In this document: piece by piece, positions 16,257 through 24,030 of the stretch
Layout of the letters: every line of letters begins with the position of its first letter
Numbering within the stretch: the stretch's first letter is position 1
Source of the DNA: an uncultured Fibrobacter sp.
GTDB taxonomy: Bacteria; Fibrobacterota; Fibrobacteria; Fibrobacterales; Fibrobacteraceae
Direction: 5' to 3'
NCBI RefSeq assembly: GCF_947166265.1
Contig: NZ_CAMVDO010000005.1
Span: forward strand, 102,821-166,820
Length of the DNA stretch: 64,000 bases
Notes under the pieces: model-generated
The model's database searches: none
Told to the model about the DNA's origin: nothing
The model's input: only the letters and a program-made list of their open reading frames with translations
Program-made: the position numbers and the translations under genes

Positions 16257-17041
16257 ATATCGAAGAGATAGAACAAGCGATCCGAATTGAAGCCGAAAAG
16301 TTGGTTCACGACGAACCGCTTTCGGTGCTGATGCTCACCGAGCAGGTCCTTAACTGCAAGGACTTTGCCGCCATGCTTTCGGTAACGCTTTCGTGTCAAC
16401 TCGCCGGCGAAGTGATGGACCGTGCGGAACTCGAAAAGATGTTCGACATTCTTTACCTGAAATATCCTGAACTTCTGACCTGCGCATGTAAGGACTTGCA
16501 CGCGACAGTCCTTCGCGACCCCGCTTGCACCAGCTACCTGGAGCCGCTCCTGTTCTTCAAGGGATTCCAGGGACTACAGGCCTACCGCGCAGCACACGCC
16601 CTGTGGCTAGAGGGGCGTTCTTTCCCGGCAAAGATGATCCAAAGCATCGTGAGCCGCAAGTTCGGAATGGACTTCCACCCGGCCGCAAAGATTGGCCACG
16701 GCCTCCTGATTGACCACGCCACCAACATCGTGATCGGCGAAACGGCCGTAGTCGGAAACAACGTGAGTTTCTTGCACGGCGTCACCCTCGGCGGTACCGG
16801 AAAGGAAACCGGCGACCGTCACCCGAAAATTGGCAATGGCGTGATGCTCGGTGCCCATGCGCAGCTGCTCGGCAACATTCATATTGGCGATGGCGCAAAG
16901 ATTGGCGCGGGAGCCGTAGTGGTTACGGACGTTCCGCCGCATACCACTTACGCAGGCGTCCCCGCTGTCGAAGTCGGACACCCCACCGACGAAATGCCGA
17001 GCTTCAATATGCAGCAGGACTTTACGCGCGACTGTGAATAA
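16253..17041 (+). CDS. cysE: Serine O-acetyltransferase
   Basis: 262 residues. It makes O-acetylserine from serine and acetyl-CoA, the first step of cysteine synthesis. The C-terminal half is a left-handed beta-helix of hexapeptide repeats, from IGHGLLIDHATNIVIGE to IGAGAVVV, with the catalytic HG of SFLHGVTLGG and the DRHPKIG loop typical of CysE. The N-terminal helical part is of the long EpsC/CysE kind. The start at 16253 overlaps the preceding stop by four bases; an upstream in-frame ATG would add 23 charged residues encoded inside the previous gene and is rejected. It overlaps nth by 8 bases. Confidence 0.93.
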   Translation: MNIEEIEQAIRIEAEKLVHDEPLSVLMLTEQVLNCKDFAAMLSVTLSCQLAGEVMDRAELEKMFDILYLKYPELLTCACKDLHATVLRDPACTSYLEPLLFFKGFQGLQAYRAAHALWLEGRSFPAKMIQSIVSRKFGMDFHPAAKIGHGLLIDHATNIVIGETAVVGNNVSFLHGVTLGGTGKETGDRHPKIGNGVMLGAHAQLLGNIHIGDGAKIGAGAVVVTDVPPHTTYAGVPAVEVGHPTDEMPSFNMQQDFTRDCE

Positions 17042-17657
17042 AAAAGACAAAATAAAATTCATTTCGAAAACTCTCGACGAGCTCTTTCCCGACCCGCCGA
17101 TTCCTCTCGACTATTCTGATCCCTACACGCTCCTGGTCGCCGTAGTCCTGAGCGCCCAATGCACCGACCTCCGCGTAAACCAAGTTACTAAGGAACTTTA
17201 CAAGAAGGCGAATACGCCCAAGGCCATGGTAAAACTCGGCGTCGAGAAAATCACCGAAATCATCAAGCCCTGCGGACTTTCAACCACCAAGGGCAAGAAC
17301 ATTTTCAACCTGTCTAAAATTCTCGTCGAAAAATACAACAGCGAAGTTCCTCGCACCTTCGAAGAACTCGAGGCACTCCCCGGAGTAGGCCACAAGACGG
17401 CAAGCGTCATGATGATTCACGCCTTCAAGGTTCCCGCCTTCCCCGTAGACACGCACATTCACCGCCTCGCCAAGCGCTGGGGTCTTTCCGACGGCAGCTC
17501 CGTCGAACAGACCGAAAAGGACCTCAAGAAAATTTTCCCCGAAAGCGAATGGGAAAAGCGCCACCTGCAAATCATTCTGTTCGGCCGCACCTACTGCAGG
17601 GCACTCGGCCATAAAAACGAAAACTGCCCCATCTGTAAGATAGTAGGCAGTAATTAG
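17034..17657 (+). CDS. nth: Endonuclease III (DNA glycosylase/AP lyase)
   Basis: 207 residues with a GTG start overlapping cysE. It removes oxidised pyrimidines in base excision repair. The helix-hairpin-helix LPGVGHKTASV supplies the catalytic Lys (GHK) and VDTHIHRLAKRWG the catalytic Asp. The iron-sulfur loop is unusual: Cys188, Cys198 and Cys201 are present with spacing C-x9-C-x2-C, but the usual fourth Cys is missing because the protein ends KIVGSN. The last codons overlap an AGTAGGCAGTAATTA sequence of the intergenic short-repeat type, so the tail may have been altered by a repeat. Identity is firm; an intact 4Fe-4S cluster is not. Confidence 0.92.
   Translation: MNKKDKIKFISKTLDELFPDPPIPLDYSDPYTLLVAVVLSAQCTDLRVNQVTKELYKKANTPKAMVKLGVEKITEIIKPCGLSTTKGKNIFNLSKILVEKYNSEVPRTFEELEALPGVGHKTASVMMIHAFKVPAFPVDTHIHRLAKRWGLSDGSSVEQTEKDLKKIFPESEWEKRHLQIILFGRTYCRALGHKNENCPICKIVGSN
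17642..17656. repeat. CTACTGCC-type repeat unit at the nth stop codon
   Basis: AGTAGGCAGTAATTA, whose complement contains ACTGCCTACT, the unit also found at 12734, 18685 and 23994. It covers the last four codons of nth. Confidence 0.4.
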
Positions 17658-17664
17658 GATGCAA

Positions 17665-17688
17665 GGTCCCTGAGCCTGCCGAAGGGTC
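17665..17688. repeat. Palindromic repeat, intergenic copy
   Basis: Arms GGTCCCT and AGGGTC around the core GAGCCTGCCGA. The core is identical to two of the three copies inside polA, showing that the elements in genes also exist between genes. Confidence 0.7.
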
Positions 17689-17690
17689 TA

Positions 17691-17727
17691 AAAAAGGCTG
17701 CCTCAAATGATGAGAACAGCCTTTTTT
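17691..17727. terminator. Bidirectional terminator between nth and nadC
   Basis: AAAAAGGCTG and CAGCCTTTTTT form a stem around a 16-base loop. The A-run and T-run let it serve both convergent genes. Confidence 0.8.
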
Positions 17728-17746
17728 GTATAAGCCAATGCAATTT

Positions 17747-18610
17747 TTAAATGCGCATCGAGATGTCGAGCGCCTTCACGCTATGCGTAAGTGCACCGAC
17801 CGAAATGTAGTCGAGACCAAGCGTCGCGATTTCCTTCGCACGTTCAAGCGTCATGTTGCCGGAACCTTCCACCAGACACTTGTCGCCGCTTTCCTTGATA
17901 ATCTTCAAAGCTTCAGCCATCATCTCGTTGCTCATATTATCGAGCATAATGACATCGACGCCCTTGTTCAAGAGTGCGCGCAGCTGGTCGAAGTTTTCGA
18001 CTTCCATTTCGACCATCAGGTTCTGCTTGTTGTTTTTCTTCACAACTTCAAGCGCCTGGAGCACGCCACCTGCAGCAGCAATGTGATTGTCCTTCACCAG
18101 CACCATATCAAAGAGACCCATGCGATGGTTGGAACCGCCACCTACGCGGACCGCATACTTCTGCAAGGTACGGAAACCGGGAACCGTCTTACGGGTATCG
18201 AGCACCTTCGTCTTTCCCGCCTTCAAGGCTTCCTGGAAAGTATGGGCGACGGTCGCCACACCGGAAAGCTGCTGGATAAAGTTCAGGAGCGTACGTTCAC
18301 CCGTCAAAAGTTCGTGAGTCGTGCCGTCCATTTCGGCAATCAGGTCACCCTTCTTCACGACGTCGCCATCTTTCTTATGGAGCGTCACCTTCACGTTCGC
18401 CTTGAGTTCCTGGAACACAAGCTCAATCACCGGGAGGCCGGCAAGCACACCGTCTTCTTTCGCAATCAGGCGGGCATGCTGTTTCTGGTCTGCAGGAATG
18501 GTCCATTCGCTGGTGACATCGCCCGTACGCACGTCTTCGGCCAAAGCCAGACGAATCATGGTGAGGGCATCTTCGGTAGGAAAAACTGGAGTAGAATTAT
18601 CACCGTACAT
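17747..18610 (-). CDS. nadC: Nicotinate-nucleotide diphosphorylase (quinolinate phosphoribosyltransferase)
   Basis: 287 residues. It converts quinolinate and PRPP to nicotinate mononucleotide in NAD synthesis. Landmarks in order: LAEDVRTGDVTSEW near residue 30, LSGVATVAHTF, the substrate-binding LDTRKTVPGFR, KYAVRVGGGSNHRMGLFDMVLVKDNHI, and the C-terminal VEGSGNMTLERA and GLDYISVGALTHSV. The length is normal. The ATG follows a tandem AACCACT-type repeat (18611-18645) and has no Shine-Dalgarno. No nadA or nadB is nearby. Confidence 0.95.
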   Translation of the reverse strand: MYGDNSTPVFPTEDALTMIRLALAEDVRTGDVTSEWTIPADQKQHARLIAKEDGVLAGLPVIELVFQELKANVKVTLHKKDGDVVKKGDLIAEMDGTTHELLTGERTLLNFIQQLSGVATVAHTFQEALKAGKTKVLDTRKTVPGFRTLQKYAVRVGGGSNHRMGLFDMVLVKDNHIAAAGGVLQALEVVKKNNKQNLMVEMEVENFDQLRALLNKGVDVIMLDNMSNEMMAEALKIIKESGDKCLVEGSGNMTLERAKEIATLGLDYISVGALTHSVKALDISMRI

Positions 18611-18645
18611 AGGTAGTGGTTAGTGGTTGGTGGTTAGTGGTTAGG
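18611..18645. repeat. Tandem short repeat directly before nadC
   Basis: GGTAGTGGTTAGTGGTTGG and its continuation; read with the gene, AACCACT-type 7-base units repeat about five times and end at the nadC ATG. Confidence 0.6.
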
Positions 18646-18684
18646 CCGTAGGAAGTTTTCTTATAATCGCGGCTTTGCCGCCTT

Positions 18685-18725
18685 ACTATTCCTGTCTACT
18701 GCCTACTGTTTACTGTCTACTGTTA
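18685..18725. repeat. CTACTGC/CTACTGT tandem repeat at the transferase stop codon
   Basis: About five 7-base units (CTACTGC, CTACTGT, TTACTGT, CTACTGT and variants) run into the stop codon of the sugar transferase at 18723-18725. Confidence 0.65.
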
Positions 18726-20174
18726 CTGTGCGCCTTTACCGGTCAGCACCACATACACCGTGCGAACCAGAATCTGGAAATCCAGGAGCAAGCTCATGTT
18801 CTCGAAGTAATACATGTCGTACTGCAGCTTGATTTTCACGTCTTCGGTGCTAGTGTCGTAGTGGTGGCACACCTGCGCCCAACCGGTCAGGCCCGGCTTC
18901 ATCTTGAGGCGGCTAATGTAATAGGGAATCTGTTCGCGAAGCTGGCTAATGAACACGGCACGTTCCGGTCGCGGACCCACCATGCTCATGTCACCTTTCA
19001 ACACACATAAAATCTGCGGGAGTTCATCGATACGGGTCTTGCGCAAGAACTTACCGATTTTCGTAATACGCGGATCATCCTTAGTCGCCCACTGGGCACC
19101 GAACTTTTCAGCATCGGTACGCATCGTGCGGAACTTGTAAACCGTAAACGGCTTTCCATAAAGGCCAATACGTTCCTGCGAATAAAAAATCGGACCACGG
19201 TCATCGAGCTTAATCGCTATAGCCGCAAACAAGCAGACCGGGAACGAAATCAGTCCCAAGAAAGCACCGAACAAGATATCGATGATGCGCTTGACACGCA
19301 CCTGCCACAACGGCATCGTAAAGGCAAAAAGTTCCTGGAGTTCAAAACCGTAAACAAGGTTCGCCTTGAACTGCCCATGCACGACATTGTAAAGTTCCGG
19401 TACCAGGTAAATATGAACGCGCTGATCGCACACCCAAACAAGCACGCGCATAATTTCTTGCGGCGAAGAACTTTCGTGCGCAATGATAATGCCCGTCACC
19501 TTGTACTTCTTGATAAGCGATGCAAGGTCGGCGTACTTTCCAAGCACAGGAACATTCGCGAACTCATGATCCATCACCTGGAAACGTTCATCGACAAAGC
19601 CTACGACACGCTGACCGCGTTCGGGAGTCTTCGCCAAGGCCTCGGCAATTTTTCGGCCCGCTTCAGTAGCCCCGAGCACCAGAATGTTGTTCGCCCCAAA
19701 GCCGCGGCTCAAAAGTCCACGTAGGCAGCGATAAATCACCATTCTAAAAAGCACCACCAGGAAAAGCGCAAAGCCGCCGTAAATGAAAATCCACGGGAAG
19801 CGAGACCCATAAAGGTATCCGCTACTGAGAGGTTCGTTCGCCACGATCTTGCTGATGAATTCAGCGCCAAACAGGACTGCGATAATGACAACGATACCGA
19901 TAACCACCGCACGCAGAACGCGCAGAATCTGGTGCGTTCTCGACATCAACAGCCACGACCGGTAAAGCCCCGCACAGGTGAACAACAAAAGCCAGCCCAC
20001 GTTCAGGACAATTCCCATGTGGGCATACTCGGCAAAGGCCTTGTTCGGGTCGAACTTGTCAGCAATCAAGCCGCTATGGAACTGCACCCAAAAGGCGAGT
20101 ACAAAACAAATAAACAACGCCACGAAGTCCGAAAGGACAACGAGGATACGTTCCAATGTAGCGGCACGAATCAT
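18723..20174 (-). CDS. Polyprenyl glycosylphosphotransferase (exopolysaccharide initiating enzyme)
   Basis: 483 residues. The family moves a sugar phosphate onto undecaprenyl phosphate to start polysaccharide synthesis at the inner membrane. The N-terminal part has about four membrane helices and a CoA-binding/Rossmann-like domain (GANNILVLGATEAGRKIAEAL). A further hydrophobic segment at about 283-310 leads into the bacterial sugar transferase domain, with PIFYSQERIG, FTVYKFRTM, RKTRIDELPQI and MSMVGPRPER. This matches the WcaJ/EpsL architecture. The sugar (often glucose or galactose) cannot be told. It is downstream of hom on the same strand, with a 42-base gap. Confidence 0.9.
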   Translation of the reverse strand: MIRAATLERILVVLSDFVALFICFVLAFWVQFHSGLIADKFDPNKAFAEYAHMGIVLNVGWLLLFTCAGLYRSWLLMSRTHQILRVLRAVVIGIVVIIAVLFGAEFISKIVANEPLSSGYLYGSRFPWIFIYGGFALFLVVLFRMVIYRCLRGLLSRGFGANNILVLGATEAGRKIAEALAKTPERGQRVVGFVDERFQVMDHEFANVPVLGKYADLASLIKKYKVTGIIIAHESSSPQEIMRVLVWVCDQRVHIYLVPELYNVVHGQFKANLVYGFELQELFAFTMPLWQVRVKRIIDILFGAFLGLISFPVCLFAAIAIKLDDRGPIFYSQERIGLYGKPFTVYKFRTMRTDAEKFGAQWATKDDPRITKIGKFLRKTRIDELPQILCVLKGDMSMVGPRPERAVFISQLREQIPYYISRLKMKPGLTGWAQVCHHYDTSTEDVKIKLQYDMYYFENMSLLLDFQILVRTVYVVLTGKGAQ

Positions 20175-20216
20175 AATGACCTTAAACTACAAAATCGAGG
20201 TCGAGAAAGTTATCCG

Positions 20217-21506
20217 TTACGCGAGGAAACGAATCACCTGGCTCTTTTCCACAATTTCGGGCAGGGCATCGATAGCGTCCACAGCCTTGGAAGCCCTACA
20301 ATCCTGAGTCTTTTCGGTAATCACCACCACAGAGACCTTACCCGGATCGTTCACGTTCTTCTGGATAATGGTTTCGATCGAGATGCTGTTTTCGGCGAGG
20401 ATGCTCGTAATCTTTGCAAGCACGCCGCATGCGTCACGGGAAGTGAAACGCAGGTAGTAGCGAGAAGACGTTTCCGAAATCGGCACGAGCGTTGCGGAAT
20501 TTTCGACGTTGAACCAGCCCATCGGGAGCGCCTTGCGATTACCGTTGTCAGTAGAGCGGGCAAGGGAAACGAGGTCAGCCACCACGGCAGAGGCGGTCGG
20601 GAGTCGGCCAGCACCGGCACCGGTCTGGACGGTTTCGCCAAGGTTATCGCACTTGAGGTACACGGCATTGATAACGCCGTTCACGTTCGAGAGCAGGTTT
20701 TCGTTAGAGACAAAGCACGGATGCACACGGGCGTCCACGCGATCACCGTCGCGGTGGTAAATGCCGAGCAGCTTCACGCAGCAGCCGATTTCCTTTGCAA
20801 ACGCGATATCCTGGGCGGTAATCTTCGAAATACCCGTCACGTGAATCTTTTCAAAGTCCACGCGCTTGCCGCTGCAAAGGCTTGCAAGCAAGGCAGTCTT
20901 GTGAGCAGAGTCAATACCTTCGATATCGAAAGTCGGATCCGCTTCGGCAAAGCCGAGCTTCTGGGCATCCTTCAGCACGACGTCGAAGTCGAGGCCTTCG
21001 TCGGCCATACGGGAAAGGATATAGTTACAGGTGCCGTTGATAATGCAGCTCAGGTGTTCCACCGTAGAACCGAGCAGGCCTTCCTGCAGGCTACGGATAA
21101 TAGGAATGCCACCGCCCACGGCTGCTTCGAACAGCACATGCAGGCCCTTTTCGGCTGCGAGCGGGAAAATTTCGTGACCGTACTTGGCAAGGAGAGCCTT
21201 GTTCGCCGTCACCACGTGCTTACCGGAATTGAGGGCGGCCAAGATCCACTTGCGCGGCATGTTGTAGCCACCGGCGAGTTCCACGAGCACGTCGATGTCG
21301 TCACCGGCGATCATTTCGTCGGCGTTGGTCGAAACCTTGTAGCCCTTTGCCTTGTACGGGGCAACTTCTTCTTCGGATTTTGCGCAAATGCAGGCAAGCT
21401 GCAGTTCAACGCCAAGCTTTTCCTTGTATTCGGCGATTTTCTGTTCGAGAATCTGAATAACACCGCCACCGACGGTTCCAGTACCAATAAGTCCAATACG
21501 CAGCAT
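20217..21506 (-). CDS. hom: Homoserine dehydrogenase
   Basis: 429 residues. It reduces aspartate semialdehyde to homoserine for threonine and methionine synthesis. An N-terminal nucleotide-binding domain (GLIGTGTVGGGV, residues 5-16), the catalytic domain with EAAVGGGIPIIRSLQEG and GTCNYILSRM, and a C-terminal ACT domain (about 345-425, YYLRFTSRDACGVLAKI) are seen. The ACT domain suggests feedback control by threonine. The Shine-Dalgarno is GGAG, 9 bases before the ATG. It is a stand-alone enzyme, not fused to aspartokinase. Confidence 0.95.
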   Translation of the reverse strand: MLRIGLIGTGTVGGGVIQILEQKIAEYKEKLGVELQLACICAKSEEEVAPYKAKGYKVSTNADEMIAGDDIDVLVELAGGYNMPRKWILAALNSGKHVVTANKALLAKYGHEIFPLAAEKGLHVLFEAAVGGGIPIIRSLQEGLLGSTVEHLSCIINGTCNYILSRMADEGLDFDVVLKDAQKLGFAEADPTFDIEGIDSAHKTALLASLCSGKRVDFEKIHVTGISKITAQDIAFAKEIGCCVKLLGIYHRDGDRVDARVHPCFVSNENLLSNVNGVINAVYLKCDNLGETVQTGAGAGRLPTASAVVADLVSLARSTDNGNRKALPMGWFNVENSATLVPISETSSRYYLRFTSRDACGVLAKITSILAENSISIETIIQKNVNDPGKVSVVVITEKTQDCRASKAVDAIDALPEIVEKSQVIRFLA

Positions 21507-21712
21507 AGGGCGTCTCCATTTTAAATTTTACGGGGTAAATTTAGTAAAGTAGATTGTAGGCTGTCGGCAATAGACAGCGAGCAAAAATAACTTCATCAAC
21601 TTTTTTTCCTTCTTCTTACAAATGTAATAAAAAAAACATTTTCGGCAACCGGATTTCGTTTATCTCCCTTTACAAAAATAGCTCCCATCGAATGCGGCCT
21701 TTTTCCTTTTTT

Positions 21713-21720
21713 TATATTTA
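21713..21720 (+). promoter_or_regulatory. Probable -10 element of the second sugar transferase gene
   Basis: TATATTTA stands 5 bases before the ATG, in a T-rich stretch, with no Shine-Dalgarno. Confidence 0.45.
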
Positions 21721-21725
21721 TAATT

Positions 21726-22898
21726 ATGGAACAAGCATCCGTTAACCCGGCAATCGGCTCTATTCTCGATGAGCAAAAACTGAAGAACATCGTCTACCCT
21801 GCTAGACTATTCAGGACTCGCCTAAACGAAGAATTTTTACGAGCGAACCGAACCCGCAAGCCCTTCCTCTATATCAAGATGTATGCCCACCAGTACGACT
21901 TTTTCGGCTGGGGCAGTCCGAACAAGACCGTCGAGGACACCTGGAAAATCAGTATCCTCACCATGTTTTCGCACCTGCGCTTTATCGATGTCCTCGGATT
22001 CCTTTCCGATGGTAGCGGTATCGGGCTCATCTTGCTCAATTCCGACCTTTCCACGCTGGAATCGATTCGAAAGGAAATTCTACACAAGCTGAACGACGCG
22101 GGCCTCATCCAGACGCTCCGCATCAAGCCGAAACGTCCAATTTTCGAAGCCTACATCTACACCGGACTTCAGGAAAAGGATAATCTGGAACTGACCGACA
22201 AGATCCAGGAATTCAACAGCACCAACGGAAGCTTCTTTACCCTTTCGCGCCTGAACCTCGACCATATCTGGGAACATCCGCATACCATCCGCTTCCGTCA
22301 CATCATCAAAAGAATTGTGGACGTCACCTGCACAAGCTTTGCAATCGTACTGACGTCTCCCCTGCTTTTGTTCTGCGCGCTCGCCGTCAAGATTAGCGAC
22401 TCCAAGGGTCCCGTCATTTTCAAGCAGACCCGCGTAGGCAAGAACGGCAAGCTGTTTACCATGTACAAGTTCCGCAGCATGTACGTGGACGCCGAAGAAC
22501 GCAAGAAAGAACTGATGGCCCTCAACGAGACGGGCGGAAAGACGTTCAAGATGAAGAACGACCCGCGTATCTATCCGTTCGGTCACATTCTCCGCAAGTT
22601 CAGCCTCGACGAACTCCCGCAGTTTTTCAACATCATCAAGGGCGACATGTCCATCGTGGGTCCGCGTCCGCCAATTCCATCCGAAGTGGCAGAATACGAA
22701 CCGTGGCACAGAATGCGTTTATCCGTAACCCCAGGACTCACTTGCATTTGGCAAGTGAGCGGACGAAGCAACATCAGTTTCGAAGGCCAGATGCGCCTGG
22801 ACAACGACTATATCAAACGCAACGGAAAACTGGGCGACGACTTCGCGCTCATTCTGAAAACGTTCAAGGTCGTATTCAAGGGCGACGGCGCCTACTAA
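21726..22898 (+). CDS. Sugar transferase with N-terminal degenerate GGDEF-like domain
   Basis: 390 residues. Residues about 195-390 form a phosphoglycosyl transferase: a membrane helix (about 207-230), PVIFKQTRVGKNGKLFTMYK, FRSMYVDAE, RKFSLDELPQF, MSIVGPRPP and GLTCIWQVSGRS. Residues about 30-165 precede it and do not belong to the usual transferase; their pattern (FLYIKMYAHQYDFF, then DVLGFLSDGSGIGLILLNSD, then a helix ESIRKEILHKL) resembles a nucleotide-cyclase/GGDEF fold whose signature is replaced by DGSGI at 95-99. Such a domain could sense a nucleotide or bind a partner. It initiates a polysaccharide, but no glycosyltransferase cluster is adjacent. Confidence 0.85.
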   Translation: MEQASVNPAIGSILDEQKLKNIVYPARLFRTRLNEEFLRANRTRKPFLYIKMYAHQYDFFGWGSPNKTVEDTWKISILTMFSHLRFIDVLGFLSDGSGIGLILLNSDLSTLESIRKEILHKLNDAGLIQTLRIKPKRPIFEAYIYTGLQEKDNLELTDKIQEFNSTNGSFFTLSRLNLDHIWEHPHTIRFRHIIKRIVDVTCTSFAIVLTSPLLLFCALAVKISDSKGPVIFKQTRVGKNGKLFTMYKFRSMYVDAEERKKELMALNETGGKTFKMKNDPRIYPFGHILRKFSLDELPQFFNIIKGDMSIVGPRPPIPSEVAEYEPWHRMRLSVTPGLTCIWQVSGRSNISFEGQMRLDNDYIKRNGKLGDDFALILKTFKVVFKGDGAY

Positions 22899-22922
22899 TC
22901 GACAAAGCATTTCATCTTGTCA

Positions 22923-22948
22923 CGCCCGACATTCGTCGGGCGTTTTTT
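22923..22948 (+). terminator. Terminator of the second sugar transferase gene
   Basis: CGCCCGAC and GTCGGGCG form a perfect stem around ATTC, followed by TTTTTT. Confidence 0.92.
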
Positions 22949-23013
22949 GAAATCCATTGCATACAAATACATTAAAAACTATATTTAATCTGAATTGTGA
23001 AGGAGGTTAGAAG

Positions 23014-23970
23014 ATGATTTGTCCTAAATGCGGTAGAAAATATGAAAACGACATGCCCCAATGCCTGTGGTGTGACGCTCCCAATCCTACAATGAATAAG
23101 CAAGCGGAACCCGCACAAGAACCAATTCCAGAAAAGATTGATGGAACAAGTGTAACTGCAGAGCAAAATTACGAATGTTCGGAATCCTCTAAAACTAAAG
23201 AACCCGAAGACAACACCAAGCCCCGCAAAGGGACACTTATTTTCTGGATGAGCGTTATTTTCGGTGAGTTGGGTGTACACTGCATTATGAGCGGGAGAAC
23301 CTTGAGAGGATGGTTGTACCTCTTTTTCGGAGGATTCACATTCAATTTTCTGAAAGGATTTCTAAGTCCACTTAACATCCATTTCCCGCTTGGGGTGCAT
23401 ATTCTGATGAACCTGGCAAGCATCGTCGTTACAGTCCTTGCATGCATCGACGTCTGGAAGATTGCACAAGGCAAATACGTTCATTTCAAAAAAGGCTTTG
23501 CATATACAGGCGCAAAATGGATGTTCGCCATTGCCATTTTGTGTTACATGAGTAACGGAATATTTATTGCAGCTTCAACCACCAAAACCATCAGTAACGG
23601 ATTTTTCAACATAGAAACCTACGAGAGAACCGATGACAACGTTCAAGCCTGTCAAGAAAGCATGGCCTCTTCTGTAGAAGATTACATCAATAGACAAGAG
23701 AAATTCTTTGCAGCCGAAAAACGGTTAGGAAATTTCGAAGAAATTGCGTTCATCCCGACCGCATACAAATGCCGCATCAATCACTTTGTCTCACAAGACC
23801 TTGGGATAGGGATAAGCATCAAATATAGATCCTTTATTACAGCCTGCAAAACAGGATCCATCTGGACATTCTCTGCGTCCGTTCAAGATGACAAACTCGT
23901 CTGGTACACCACCACTCCCAAAGACGAAAATTGCAAGGAAGCGTTCCCGAAACTGTACGAGATTAAATAG
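23014..23970 (+). CDS. Zinc-ribbon protein with TM2-like membrane domain and unknown C-terminal domain
   Basis: 318 residues. Cys3, Cys6, Cys17 and Cys20 form a zinc ribbon (ICPKCGRKY, QCLWC). After a charged linker a TM2-like unit follows (about 78-150; LGVHCIMSGRTLRGWLYL resembles the TM2 signature), then another helix (about 167-188). The remaining 125 residues are likely extracytoplasmic, with three further Cys, and recall the beta-rich part of pilin-like proteins (AFIPTAYKCRINHF, TACKTGSIWTFSASV). A strong GGAGG and an upstream TATATTTA at about 40 bases make a classical promoter and ribosome site. Function unknown. Confidence 0.75.
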   Translation: MICPKCGRKYENDMPQCLWCDAPNPTMNKQAEPAQEPIPEKIDGTSVTAEQNYECSESSKTKEPEDNTKPRKGTLIFWMSVIFGELGVHCIMSGRTLRGWLYLFFGGFTFNFLKGFLSPLNIHFPLGVHILMNLASIVVTVLACIDVWKIAQGKYVHFKKGFAYTGAKWMFAIAILCYMSNGIFIAASTTKTISNGFFNIETYERTDDNVQACQESMASSVEDYINRQEKFFAAEKRLGNFEEIAFIPTAYKCRINHFVSQDLGIGISIKYRSFITACKTGSIWTFSASVQDDKLVWYTTTPKDENCKEAFPKLYEIK

Positions 23971-23993
23971 TTCGGAGTCACCTGACACCTAAT

Positions 23994-24012
23994 CACTGTC
24001 TACTGCCTACTA
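23994..24012. repeat. CTACTGT/CTACTGC repeat before polA
   Basis: CACTGTCTACTGCCTACTAT, about two and a half 7-base units, running into the polA promoter box. It matches the tracts at 12734 and 18685. Confidence 0.55.
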
Positions 24013-24018
24013 TTTTTC
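24011..24018 (+). promoter_or_regulatory. Probable -10 element of polA
   Basis: TATTTTTC lies 12 bases before the ATG, and no Shine-Dalgarno is present. The box is directly continuous with the short repeat. Confidence 0.35.
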
Positions 24019-24030
24019 TACATTCAAGTC

